This document shows positions 25,930 to 37,526 of a stretch of 64,000 nucleotides of DNA, in pieces; within the stretch, counting starts at the first letter, position 1; every line of letters starts with the position of its first letter. The DNA comes from Bigelowiella natans CCMP2755 (lineage: Eukaryota; Cercozoa; Chlorarachniophyceae), in assembly GCA_000320545.1 (NCBI GenBank), contig ADNK01000770.1, forward strand, positions 1 through 64,000. The letters are read 5' to 3'. The notes below the pieces were generated by a model. It was not told the origin of the DNA. It saw nothing but the letters and a program-made list of their open reading frames with translations, and made no database searches. Both the position numbers and the translations under genes were made by a program.

Positions 25930-26332
25930 AGTTTTAATGCGCTGGAGAAGGGCTTTCAAGACAAGTGGTTCGGAATTGATTGATGTCGGCAGTTGGCGTA
26001 TCTTCCTACGACATGGTATTTCGACAGTGATTTGGTAGAATCTTCGTCGCATCCTTCACTTCCCCTTGTATTTTGTCTGACGACGAAGCAAACACCCGTT
26101 TGTCAGGAAATGCTTCAGCAAATCGCATGCCATCGCTTCTAATCCAGGACGATGTGAAAAACCCGAAAAGATGATTATCAAAAACAACAATTCGGGTCAT
26201 GCTCTTTCCCTCTTTCCCGCGAAATGCGTGCAAGCCAGGTTTTCCCGTTTGGCTCGCATTGATGCAAATATCATGTGAAAACCTATGGAAATGTTCTTGA
26301 TTTTCTCATCGCATAAGTCTTCGTTGATGTGT

Positions 26333-26342
26333 TTTGGCGGGA
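26333..26342 (+). promoter_or_regulatory. E2F-like site upstream of MCM2
   Basis: The sequence TTTGGCGGGA matches the E2F/DP consensus (TTTSSCGC family). It lies 372 bp before the MCM2 start codon. E2F control of MCM genes is established in animals and plants; function here is inferred. Confidence 0.55.
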
Positions 26343-26440
26343 CTTATCAAGCGAAGGCGCCAGGAGGGAAAACCTCCCAGAAGACATCGAAAAAAGGATG
26401 TCTTAGTAAAATAAAACATGATATTTCTTAAAAATTTAGG

Positions 26441-26452
26441 TTTGGCGCCAAA
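26441..26452 (+). promoter_or_regulatory. Palindromic E2F-like site upstream of MCM2
   Basis: TTTGGCGCCAAA is a perfect 12-bp palindrome and a textbook E2F/DP binding site. It lies 262 bp upstream of the MCM2 ATG, and a second similar site lies 100 bp further upstream. The pair suggests G1/S-regulated transcription. Confidence 0.7.
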
Positions 26453-26713
26453 AGCCTCATGACAGAGATTTCAGTCAGAAAAGCTTGTGCAGTTTCTAAA
26501 TAATTCGCAAGAAAATGCTGTAAAATTTGTCTACGACATATCCATAAGTCGATTTATTTGTAAAAATTCGTTGACTTTTGAGTTCGCGCGCTGGCCGAGT
26601 GCGCTGATACTCACAATCAAATTCCGACCCCAAACTACAACACATCATCAGTTCTACCCCCTTCCACGCCGAAGGATCGCAAGCACAGCGACGATATACC
26701 ATAGTCAGCAAGA

Positions 26714-29688
26714 ATGTCATCGGATCACGAGGATGAGGAATTGAAGCGTGTTGGATCAGGAGGAGAACGAGGAGCTGGAGCACCATCCAGTCCGCTTTCC
26801 CACCGAACATTGAGGTCTTCCTCCTCATTCCGGAGAGCGGGAGACACCCCTGTCTCCAATGTCTCCCGAGGCGAAAGGGAGGATGAAGAAGAACCAGAGG
26901 GAGAAGATCTGTTCGACGATAATAACTTGGAAAGGTATCTGCATAATTCACATGGGTGAATACTGACTTCGTTTTGAGTGCCGTTCTTGATTCTGTACTC
27001 TGGTTTAATATATGGTAGGGACTACCGTGCTATTCCTGAGCTTGATCGTTACGATGCGAAGGGTCTGGATCAGAAGTAAGAAATGAGATTATTCATTCAT
27101 GCAATCATGAACGCAGAATATGATTACTCTTTGTTCGTAGACGCCAATCAAGAACAGGTAGGGTTAGGGTTAGTTACCTGGAGCAGCTGCGTGCTGTACA
27201 CACCACTGCCACCGCCTATAGAAGGTCGCGTGCCTCGAGCTTTCGAGGATGATGACGAGCCCGAAGAAAGACCACGAAGGCGACGACGCATCCAAGGGGA
27301 TGGTGTTGAGCTCGAGAATGCAGCCGAGGTATCATTTAAGCAGGAATGCATGTGTACTTCACTTTTCTTTTGGATTTATGATGTTTAATAAAAATATTTT
27401 TTCACATAACCTTTTGTCTGTTTCAGGAAGGATCCTCCTACGTTAATCTGGATGATTACCACGGATCTCTTCGAGAGTGGCTGACCAATGAGAGAGTCCA
27501 AGAAGAAATCCGCCGCCGATTCCGTCTCTTCTTAACGAGTTTCTCTGAGAAAGAAGGAGATCGTGCACTTTATCCCGGCCTCATTTCAAATATGTGCTCA
27601 GCAAACAAGGCAAGTTTGGTCGTGAGCTATCTTCACTTGAGTACGTCCGTCCCTACTCTTGCAATTTGGGTTGCTGATGCTCCGGGTCCAATGCTGGAGT
27701 TGTTCGACAAGGTTGCTCAGGAAGTGACGCTCACTCTCTTCCGAAATTACGACCAAATCCAACCCCAGATTCATGTACGAGTCAAAGACCTTCCGATTGT
27801 TGACAGCCTTCGAGATTTACGGGCAATGCACCTAACTGCCCTTGTGAAAGTAACGGGCGTGGTCACGCGCCGTACCCCAGTCTTCCCTCAGCTCCAAATG
27901 GTTAAGTTTAACTGTGCGAAATGCGGATTTCTGATGGGACCATTCTATCAAAATGGAGACAAAGAGGTCGACCCTGGAAGCTGCCCAGAGTGCCAGAGCA
28001 ATGGTCCATTCCGACTGAATGTCAAGCAGACTCTGTATCGCAACTACCAGCGTATCACGGTACAAGAGAGCCCGGGTTCTGTGCCTGCTGGCCGTGTTCC
28101 AAGGCAAAAGGATGTCATTCTCTTGCACGATCTTATCAATGTCTGTCGACCCGGTGAGGAAGTCGAAGTGACTGGCGTCTTCGAAAGCAACTATGATGCT
28201 TCTCTGAACAGCCAGCAGGGATTCCCAGTTTTCCATACTGTCATCAAGGCTAATCATGTCAAGAAAAATCAGGGCAAAATGAGCGATTCTATCAGTGACG
28301 ATGACATCAAGGCCATTCGCAAATTGTCGAAAAATCCGATCATATCGCAAATGATTTTCAACTCTATGGCGCCATCTATTTGCGGCCACGAGAACATCAA
28401 AAAAGCCCTCGCGTTGTCGCTCTTCGGCGGTGTAGAGAAACGATTCAAGGACAAACATCGCATTAGAGGAGACATTAACGTCCTCGTAATGGGAGACCCT
28501 GGATGCGGCAAGTCGCAATTTCTCAAGTATGCCGAAAAAACCTCTCACCGGGCCGTCTACACAACGGGGAAGGGAGCTTCCGCTGTCGGTCTCACAGCTG
28601 CTGTTAGTCGTGACCCGCTCACGAGGGAATGGACTCTAGAAGGAGGAGCCCTTGTTCTTGCAGATCAAGGCGTCTGTCTAATTGACGAATTCGACAAGAT
28701 GAACGACCAAGACCGCACCAGTATTCATGAAGCGATGGAACAGCAGAGCATCTCCATCTCCAAAGCTGGTATTGTTACTAGCCTTCAAGCTCGTTGTGCA
28801 GTCATAGCTGCTGCCAACCCTATTAAAGGCAGGTATGACTCGACAATCAGCTTCTTGGAGAATGTTGATCTTCCGGACTCGATCTTATCGCGATTCGACT
28901 GCTTGTGCGTTGTGCGGGATATCGTTGACACTGCGAAAGATGACCGCATTGCAAACTTTGTTGTACAAAGTCACATGAAAAGCCATCCTAAAGGATCGAA
29001 GCAGGCAGAACAACTCTCACAGTCACAGCAAGTTTCACAAGAATCAACATCAACCATAGACACTACCAGCGACACCAAGTCCAGGTTACCCAAAATTGAT
29101 CAGGAGATGCTGAAGAAGTATCTGCTTTACGCCCGGAATACTTGCAAACCGAAGCTACATAACATTGATGAAGACAGGATTGCAAAGCTGTACTCTGAGT
29201 TGAGAAGGGAAAGCGTGAGCTCTGGAGGCATTCCAATCGCTGTTCGCCATATCGAGTCGCTGATTCGCATGGCAGAGGCCCATGCAAAGATGCACCTTCG
29301 GGAGCACGTTAATAGTGATGACGTGGACCTCGCAATAAGTGTCATGGTTGACAGTTTCATCAGCACACAGAAGTTCAGCGTGAAGCGGGTTCTCCAGAAG
29401 CACTTCAGGAGCTACCTCAACTTCAAGAAGGACTCCTTCCAGCTCTTGCTCTTCACTCTGAACGAGCTCGTACGAGAAAAGGCTAACTTCCTCGGACTTC
29501 CAGAAAGCGATGATATCGATCCGTATGAAGGAAGGGTTGAGGTCAGCATGGACGACTTCGAAGATAAGGCTCGGGAGCTCGAAATCCCTGAAGTAACTGA
29601 CTTCTACAGCAGCAACGTGTTCAGGTCAAATCACTTCACGTTGGACCAGAAAAACAAACTTATCGTTTTTAGAAATAACAGAAGATAA
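26714..29688 (+). CDS. MCM2: DNA replication licensing factor MCM2
   Basis: Exons 26714-26934, 27019-27075, 27141-27157 (only 17 nt), 27222-27328 and 27427-29688 give 887 residues, close to human MCM2 (about 900). The N-terminus is acidic and Ser-rich, as in MCM2, with IPELDRYD. Four cysteines of the zinc finger (CAKCGF ... CPEC) start near residue 297. Walker A GDPGCGKS is near 490, Walker B LIDEFDKM near 552, the arginine finger SRFD near 621. MCM2 is one of six subunits of the replicative helicase loaded at origins. The large uninterrupted last exon contrasts with the small 5' exons. The intron after the 17-nt exon begins with two TTAGGG-like units. Confidence 0.97.
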
Positions 29689-30900
29689 TTTTCCACGGAA
29701 AAGTGGAGAAATGTTCTGAAAGCGAATACTCCGCACCCCATAATGAGATGAATCGGTTCAATGCACAATGGTATCATCAAACCAATTGAATATGCATTAA
29801 CCACCACCATATGCATGCAAAAATTCACTACCTCATGTAAAAATACGTGTTTGATATTTATTCATTCAAATATTTTGGACATACTTGAGCTTCGTCGTGT
29901 CGTGTGTGTGTCGCAGCGTTTCAGCTACTAATCTTCCCATGTTGCATACGGAGCCCGCTAGATCAATAACACTACCTGATAAACAAGCTTTCAGTCTACA
30001 TAAGCGCGCGTGATGACAACTATTGACACTATGTGTAGCACATGGATGCACGCATCGCACGTGTATTGCTCGTTGCCCAGCTGCGTCGTGCTACATGCTA
30101 CGTAAGTCTGTCTACTGACATAGGCTACATGCATGCATGGCTACGACTGATATATCACGCCTAAATTGTAATATGCGCTCGCATGGATACCATGCCATAT
30201 ACATTAGACGGGTGTTATGAAGTGATTAAAATTGCCATGACACTCAAGCATATATACCGGATATTGAACGTCGTACAGCACACATAGCTAGATCGCTACA
30301 TGCATGACGATATGACTGCATACTCCAGCAGCTAGCTAGTAGCAGCAGTATAGCAGCAGCAGCCACAAATTAAAATTAAATATGTCAAGCAACGCGTACG
30401 TTCAAGCATAATACTACGAACTAGCACTTGATTGTGACATTTTAACATTATTGTGCCGCATTAGCGATCAAGCTCGCGCATAATTTTGTAGACAACGCAA
30501 TATAATATATATTCAAATACATGCAGCATATATGACAACAGAAACAAACAGATTCAACATTAGCGCTGTAGCCGCTGCTTTGCACAGCTAGACAGCTACA
30601 TCAGGGTGACCATTGAACAAATTTAATTTATTCATTATATCCATCTACCATTATAAATTTAATATGATATTACTGTGTCTATTATTAACTAAGGCTACAT
30701 TCAGCCCTAAATATGCCTATGACTGCTCTGTGCGTGCATGCATTTATACACAGCTATGCTAGCACAATAATACATGAACTGGTTGTCACTGTACCAGCGT
30801 AAATATAAATGTATCATATCACTCAGTAAGTGCCGTGCACATATCACTAGATAACATCGACGGTAATATTTATACATCAGCTATTTTGTATACATTACAG
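29689..30900. repeat. Palindrome-rich interspersed block with core copy B
   Basis: Gene-free 3' flank of MCM2. It is dominated by self-complementary words (for example at 30130-30140, 30295-30345 and 30735-30745). Core copy B runs about 30560-30650: GCGCTGTAGCCGCTGC, TTTGCACAGCTAGACAGC, CATCAGGGTGACCATTGAA, AATTTATTCATTATATCC. The preceding 50 bp also match copy C. Confidence 0.65.
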
Positions 30901-31786
30901 CTACCCCCAAAGCTTTCCGTATGTGGCTAAAGCGAACACTACCCCTGTAACTGGAGCCCCAATTCCAACTAATATCAACACAGTCAAGATGTTGAAGCTT
31001 GATCCTTTGTACCTGAAGCATAATGACGATTCTTGCTAAAATATCAAATCTTCGGATGAGAATGAAAGGGAAATCTGTGCATACTTGTCTCCATCCCAGG
31101 CATCCGTGTAAAGATCTTTTCTCTCCTATCAGTAAAGTGATCGTGAATAAACCATTGGCTTCTAAAAACATCTCTTACTTCAACATGAAATACCTTCCCA
31201 TTGTTTGCAATCATGTTTGCCTCCCGTCTCTGAGCGATCTGCATGCGAAACGTGACGTGTCATAATGTAGAATAAGAGCAGCACATCATCGTGCATTTAC
31301 CTCCTCATTATCGGTTCGCCCTTGGTTGGGATTCCTAAATATGTTTGCAGCCTTAAATTTATGTGTAAGTATTGAAATTGATTCACCTTGTTTCCTTGAA
31401 CCAATCTTGAAAATCATCCTCGCTTTCGAAGCAACGAGTCTTTTGTATAGAAATGAAGAGGCAAGGCTGCGAGTCAAACTTTGGTCAGAATGTAGAGAAA
31501 TAGGTTTCTGACCGGAATTCGTAGTGACCCTATCTGTGGCAAGAATCTAGCGCTCGAACGGAAAGAATTCGAAATGCGATTCCGGGAATTTACAACCAAC
31601 GCCTTCTTAAAACGCGTGCCTTACAGAAACATCAGATGCTCGTCACAATCCAGCTTCAAAGTTGGTGGCTGACTACTTACCCGTCCCCATACTCGACATC
31701 TGTATGCCTAGGACGACCGCTGCTAAGCAGACCAAGCTAACCATCAGGACAGCACTCAAACGATGCCCCCTCACCCCGCTCTTCAT
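30901..31786 (-). CDS. Small membrane protein, signal anchor and C-terminal TM
   Basis: The first exon 31786-31681 encodes a basic start and a long hydrophobic segment (VLMVSLVCLAAVVLGI). Later exons 31440-31388, 31334-31301, 31238-31179, 31125-31085 and 31012-30901 keep phase. They encode an acidic region (CFESEDDFQDWF), a charged linker (IAQRREANM), DLYTDAWDGDK, and a C-terminal transmembrane helix (ILTVLILVGIGAPVTGVVF) ending KLWG at a TAG stop. The linking exon between 31680 and 31441 was not resolved. The topology suggests an endomembrane protein with a lumenal or extracytosolic loop. I do not recognise the family. Confidence 0.65.
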
Positions 31787-33640
31787 TGTGGGGTGCTTGT
31801 TAATTCCAGACTGACGACGTCGACGGACGTAGTTCCGGTGATTTTCCCTAGAAATATTCTAATCGGAAAAACATCGAATGTTGAATTCTTCTTTCAAGCG
31901 GGGTTGTGCATGGGTGATAGAGCTTGTCGCGAGATCAAAACCGACTCCGTTTTCGTGTATTTGTAATCGCATTATCATCATACTGTCTTCTCGTTCCGAC
32001 GGGCCGAGCCCCTCTGTCCCTCTTCACAAGAGAATACTCGTAGAAATGGTCGGGATCGATCCTTCGTAGGCCTCTGCGTATCGTCCTTTCCGTTTCCTAT
32101 GCTATGCTATGGATACTGTGTCATATAAAAGTGGAGAAAACATATGAACGGTGTGGACTGTAAGTTTCCAGTAAAAAATGAGTTCCTCCATCACTATGAG
32201 TTGTTGAAGAAATCGAATCTCAACCCATCACGACCTCGGGGATATCTGTGTTCATCACTTGCTATAGGACGCTTAAAGCTTTTCTCAATAAAGATACCGT
32301 GACCTGATTTCGGTTTGATTGATGTCCATCGTTGCTATAGTCGCTACAACTTTAATCATACTTCCGGAATCCGGAAACACAAGGAAGCGAAGAAGAGTGC
32401 CAAATTCGTTTAGACTTAAGATTCGCGATAAAGTAAAGCTAAATTCAAATTGCATCTGCAATTTGTATTGATCTTCGCTATGTTATAGTAATGAGTATTT
32501 TATACGATGTAGTTTTTTCTCTAGAGATTTATCAATCATTACAGAGCTTGGTTTAGACTAGCCATAACCCATCAATTAATGATTAAATCGTTTTGCGGTA
32601 CCCTTTTTAGACCAAGATCATCAAGTACAACATTAGGCATGATGCATGCATGTGTAACGAATTCTACTGCTACTAGGTGCAAGACATGCAACAAAGCCAT
32701 CCAGCCATGGCGATGTGCTCATCATGTGCGTGCACATTGCGCTCGCTTGCATCGCATGCGCCGCCGCTGATTGAGCTAGGGAACATGTCATTGTGTCGAG
32801 ACAATGGGCGCGCAATCACATCATGCTCAGAACAACTCAACTTGAAATTGGCACTCTTTTTCTCCATTCGATTCATTGAAAATGATGCACACACCGAAGC
32901 GCACCAAGCTACAAAATGATCATCACTGCCTGTACAACAGGTGGCAGAGACGTGCGCATCATTTTGCATTCGCGAAAAATGTAGAAAGCTGTGACTAATC
33001 TTCAAGATTATTCTTCCGCCTTACCCTCGGATCCCGTCGCCATCATAGTCGCATACTCTTTACGTTTATTTCCTCTCCAAATATCCTCATCGTCCGTCCG
33101 AATCTATGACATTATACACAATCCCCGAGCGGGGGGTTGCAAAGCTCAAATTTCATACATGAAAGAATTTCAAAATTCAATAGCGTTCACACTCTCTAGA
33201 AAGATTTTCTGCTTGTACATCAACCTTTTTGTACTGTGTAAGAAGCTCTGGTACATACGGAGCCATTATTCGTCTGTAAGTAAATGGGAAAAAAGGTGCA
33301 ATATGATCTTCATTGAACGGAAAATCACTGTACAGCAAGAAAAACATCAATGGTATCTCGAAAGGAAGCAGCCGTAACATAGATGTCTCTGTCTAATTAC
33401 GGATTATCTCTGAGCCAGGAGAGCAGAAATTCACACCTAAGCAGTGCCCAATACAACGCCTGTCATTCTCAGCAATAATTTATAGAAAATAGAAGAAAAG
33501 CCTTACTTGTTCTGCGCAATGAGGAATTTGTGAAGTAGTCTCTCTTTAGCTTTCTGTTCGATTATAGACGACAACTAGATTATAGAAATCCTTTACGATG
33601 ATAGCTGAAACATTCATTTCTTTATTTTTTTCAGATTCTC
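31787..33640. other. Region without a supported gene
   Basis: Only short frames without convincing splice partners were seen. A sub-block at about 32630-32960 has the palindromic-word composition (GCATGATGCATGCATG-like) of the other spacers. Exons of the flanking unknown gene could extend into the right end. Confidence 0.4.
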
Positions 33641-33649
33641 CATTCGTCC

Positions 33650-35755
33650 ATCTTCTATCGGTGTCTTTGAGTGACCGGTGGAGTCTTTCCTCTATCAAGC
33701 AGCCACTTCGGGCTCTAAAAAGGAGAAAATAATCAGACGTAATAAGGAAACAGAATGGTGATGATGGAAAAGCTTTTAAATAGCGAATTCATTACTGTTT
33801 TCATAGTAATACCTTTTCTTTCGTTACGACGCCATACTTCCCTTCCGGTATTTTCTGATGCAGATATATCGAGAGCACATCGCAATGCTCACCATCAAAA
33901 ATGTTTGAGTTGCGCCTCTCAAGTTTCAGGGGGGGAAGGGGGGAAGGAGCGAAGTCCAAAACATAGTAGGTGAAGTTTGAATGGTGGCAGTAGTAGAGTA
34001 GTAAACGCTGATGATTCACCTGTTCGGTAATGTTGCTTCTTAGATCAATTGATGTCTGCGTAGTGTGTACAAAACAAATCGGTCATACCAGCCAAACCAT
34101 TTGTACTCTACCCCCCTTCTCTCTTTCTAATGCTGTCTTGCATCAGAAAGTAATCGCGACCTTGTTGAAGAGATTAATCATATCGGAGAGAGCTGGAAGC
34201 GCGTAAATCAATGGATTATCAACTTCCCCTACACATTTAATAAGAAGTGCGTAGATTAATGGATCATCATCAACTTCCCCTACACACATTCAACAAGACT
34301 CAGCATATCCATAGGACAAACGATGTGAACCCAGATCCCCCATCCCATGCTTTCTAGGACGAACGATACCGAGAAGAATGTGCGTGGAGTCCAATACAGC
34401 TCTCGATCTAATGAGAAATAGCATCTTGAACTACCACCAGCAGGTGTAGGAGCAGCAACATTAGCATAATATAACAATGAATTTGTCATCATTTTCCAAC
34501 GACCTAGTGTAAGCAATGTCACTCGGATTCTCGTGAATATTTCCACAGTCGTATACAGCTCTGTGCACTGCCTCCTCAATATCTGTTATTGAGGAGGAGT
34601 TGAAGTACAATCAAATAGCGAGTCAAAGTCGTGCATACGAGCAAAGTGCAGTTCGGTGCAGTCTTCCGTAGTTGTTCTCCCTTGATGGTTTGCATACCAT
34701 CTTGAATCTCGCCCCTTAATCCACCCGAGCATTCCAACAGGTCCACACATGAACGATAGCGACTGAGATCGATGGGCATTTGTTTGTGTGCGTGCGTGTT
34801 TCCGAGGAAAAAACAACTGTCATGCGGACCACTTACCACATCATATGGTACTCAGAGTTATATACTAAACGAACTTACTATATACTGTTAATACAGTAGG
34901 GGCTGTTTTACTTCTCCATTACTATGCAGACATCAATATTTGCTCCCATTCTCGTAACGCTTATGACTTTGGTCGTCAGCATAACACTACCATTGTTACC
35001 ATCACCTTGCTCTATCTCCCTGGTGCCAGCCATTCTCCAGGCGAGTGACGTAGGCATAGGCCACGATGATGTTTGTTAGTATATACTTTACGCGTGGATC
35101 TGCATTGTTGTGACAACGGTGCATGAGGAGAACAGGAGCGGATGATACCGCATCCAGCCTCATAAAAAAGTCGATTGAGTTATTCTAAGAGTAGTAGTAG
35201 TTGTTGTTGTTGTTGTTGTTGTTGCAGTAGTACCAACAGGACGGTTTCCCTCTATTTTGAACTCCTTGAATGCGGGTACCTGATTGCAGTTAGTGATCAG
35301 AATGGAAGAATCGCTCAATATGCTGCACAAATAGGCCGCATGAGAAGATTGGTGTGTGGGTACGACTGGTGGTATTGTGCTAAGAATAACCACTGCTGAT
35401 CGAGGAATACTCGACTTTTGATGCGTTTCGTTTAGTAGGAGCAGCGCCTGATAGAAGGAGATTGGTGTTGGGTTTGATTGTGTGTACAAAGGAGAACTGG
35501 CCAAATTTGTTCACATTTACACAAGTAACGGTGGAAAAAATGAGGACTTTGATTTAGTGGTGGAAGCCCCTCTCACACATACTGAATTCTTTGTTTGAAT
35601 AAAATCAATATTTATTAGAACCTCTTTATGGCGCACTGATTTAAGCGTTTTTCCTTGATGAGTCATCCAATAGGGCAACCACCTGAGAAAGACGATTACG
35701 ACGTGGTGAACATTTTGTATCAGATGCATAATCGTGATCGGCAGCGGCAGCAAAA
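33650..35755 (-). CDS. Uncharacterised multi-exon gene
   Basis: Exons 34762-34639, 34582-34504, 34407-34370, 34228-34161 (or 34279-34161), 34136-34089 and 34055-34020 join in phase into one continuous stretch. It contains FMCGPVGMLGWIKGRDSRW, DCTELHFAHIEEAVHRAVYD, LDSTHILLGEV, LSDMINLFNKTALEREKGG and TSIDLRSNITEQ. Probable upstream pieces lie at about 35755-35684, 35450-35390, 35335-35290, 35270-35240, 34995-34965 and 34950-34920. A probable last exon near 33700-33650 ends KTPPVTQRHR. It starts about 30 bp after the HIT zinc-finger gene stop, so the two minus-strand genes are tightly packed. I recognise no family and propose no function. Outer boundaries are approximate. Confidence 0.55.
34177..34281 (-). 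repeat. 51-bp tandem duplication across a splice acceptor
   Basis: Two diverged copies, offset by exactly 51 bp, each contain GTGTAG followed by GGGAAGTTGAT and CCATT...TACGC.CTTC. Either AG (before 34279 or before 34228) splices in the same frame to the upstream exon. The gene could therefore make two forms differing by 17 codons. Confidence 0.75.
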
Positions 35756-35784
35756 TTAATCATACATCATATCGTTAACTTGGC

Positions 35785-37006
35785 CTACATTTCGAGGGCC
35801 AATTTGTCTTCCGCGTTCCTGTCAGTCTTCAACCTGAAGTGCCGTTTGGTTGTTCTTTGAGTCAGGGAGTTTATTCGTCGCCGTTAAGAGGAAATCGCTG
35901 CTCTTCTTACCAGAGTTCAAAGTTTGAAACCAGCTGCTTTTGCATTTGTGGTGGCAGTCGTGCCAAAATATCGTCCGCATCAACCTAATGGAAGTAAGGT
36001 CATAGAAAAATGGATCCCTCTATTTTTTTGCGGTGAATATTAGCACCTCTGAGTCGTCTAAGTTGATATCTCCTAATCGCGAAATCTGATAGTGGTAAGT
36101 AGGCGGATGGGGGAAGGAATAATGTAGCTCAAGATATGGCAGTATGTCTTGCTGATGTAAAAGTACCACAACCGCTTTCCTTTGCACTTCTACTTGCAAA
36201 GATTAAGATCGTCGTAGTAGTATCTCTCACGGGAAGGAATCCAACATAAAAAGTGGTACTGGTACTATCTCTAATACGATCATGCTACCATATCTTTGTC
36301 GAATCTACTCAGTTCGTTCCAAGTTTCGCCATCAATTTCCTCCCTAGAATTCAGCAGGACGTGATAATGTTAGTAGATGGCAAATCCAAGTGACTGATAA
36401 AGGTGTCTTTGTGCATACTCTTCTTGCTTGATTTTATCTTGAGTTTGCCTCCGCAAGATATCCAGCATCCTTTCCCTCGATTCCTTGCTTGTGTGGCTCT
36501 ATATTATGTACATTGAATGGCTCTCTCTCATTTGCGGCAATCTGTTGGACGCTTACTACCCTCATGTTATCTTCGAGTTTCGCCTTCGTGTCCTCCTCAT
36601 ATTTGTGAAAGCACTAAGTGTAGTACGAGTTTCATGAAAACAACGTACTTTTTCATTGAGACAGAGCATGGGTAGATATATACCTGCCCATGGTTTTGGG
36701 TATCATTGAAGCATTTCTGAGAGCAGTAGCTGAGGATTTAGGAACAATGCAGTAGTGTGCATGCGGTTAGGAGGTATCGAAGCGTGACGAATGAATTGAA
36801 ACTTACTTAGCGTTGCATCTTGGGCATGTGTAGGCTCCGAATGCTTTCATGCACATCATGCAGAGGGATTTCTACATAAGACACACAATGTTGTTAACCC
36901 TATGACCCAAGATGGAGGAAAGAGCGGACAATGGGAATGCGACATTTCCCACAAACACAAGTAAAGGGACCTGACTCTGTATCGAAGAAGAAACCAACCG
37001 GTCCAT
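35785..37006 (-). CDS. HIT-type zinc-finger protein
   Basis: Exons 37006-36971 (proposed ATG), 36871-36807, 36729-36684, 36613-36560, 36498-36395 and 36343-36289 are in phase, followed by an exon within about 36170-36035, one at about 35985-35915 and a last exon ending 35785. The zf-HIT signature is complete: CMMC, then YTCPRC, NANYCSQKC and a terminal H/C pair (QNHGQ, CFHKYEED). After it come a charged helix (MLDILRRQTQDKIKQEEY) and LARLPPQMQKQLVSNFEL. HIT fingers bind proteins in R2TP/snoRNP and chromatin-remodelling assembly; the layout with LPP motif recalls ZNHIT2-like proteins. The exact start and the 36.2-36.0 kb joins are uncertain. Confidence 0.78.
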
Positions 37007-37313
37007 ATTTCCGTCTCCATTTGCGGACTCTCTGTGCGGATTCCACGTCACCAGTCCAAACGCACAAATAGAGAGTACAGCCCACCGTACGACCCGGAAG
37101 CCTCGATCCCTGCCCCCTAAGAAGAGCATGAAAATAGAAGCTAGGATCTCAATCACTCTAGACAGGCAGTGGGCTCAGTGCAAAACCTCGTTCAGCCGTA
37201 CTAGGACTCCTCCTCCCCCCCCACCTACTCCTCATCGTCCGTCTTTTTCTCGCATGTGCCCTGCAGCGGTTGTGATAGTAGTCAAACCCATCGTCATCCG
37301 TCTGTTGTCGTAG

Positions 37314-37359
<46 letters not shown>

Positions 37360-37526
37360 AGATCTTGTTGTCGCAGTTGTCGTCATCATCGGAAGGAGGA
37401 AACATCCAGGAACTTTATGCTCGTCATCAACTGGTAGCAGCAGGTGCGACATGGAATTCGGTCTGACGTAGGATTTAATTCGTCTGTATTTATTACTTAC
37501 TGACGTGACAACTCCAAGAACTCGTA
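37007..37526. promoter_or_regulatory. Divergent spacer with GTT microsatellite
   Basis: This lies between the HIT-finger gene and the synapsin-like gene and should hold both promoters. It contains a GTT run at about 37312-37360. Minus-strand frames in 36970-37156 could be extra 5' exons of the HIT gene. Confidence 0.35.

Larger units (their letters stand above)
25930..26713. other. Spacer upstream of MCM2 and the epimerase
   Basis: It contains a 75-codon minus-strand frame (26233-26006) of plausible composition, which could be an upstream exon of the epimerase gene or chance, and the MCM2 promoter with two E2F-like sites listed separately. Confidence 0.4.

Noticed and set aside
27832-28548. 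238-codon minus-strand frame inside MCM2
   Set aside because: It is fully antisense to the conserved MCM2 coding exon and has no recognisable domain.
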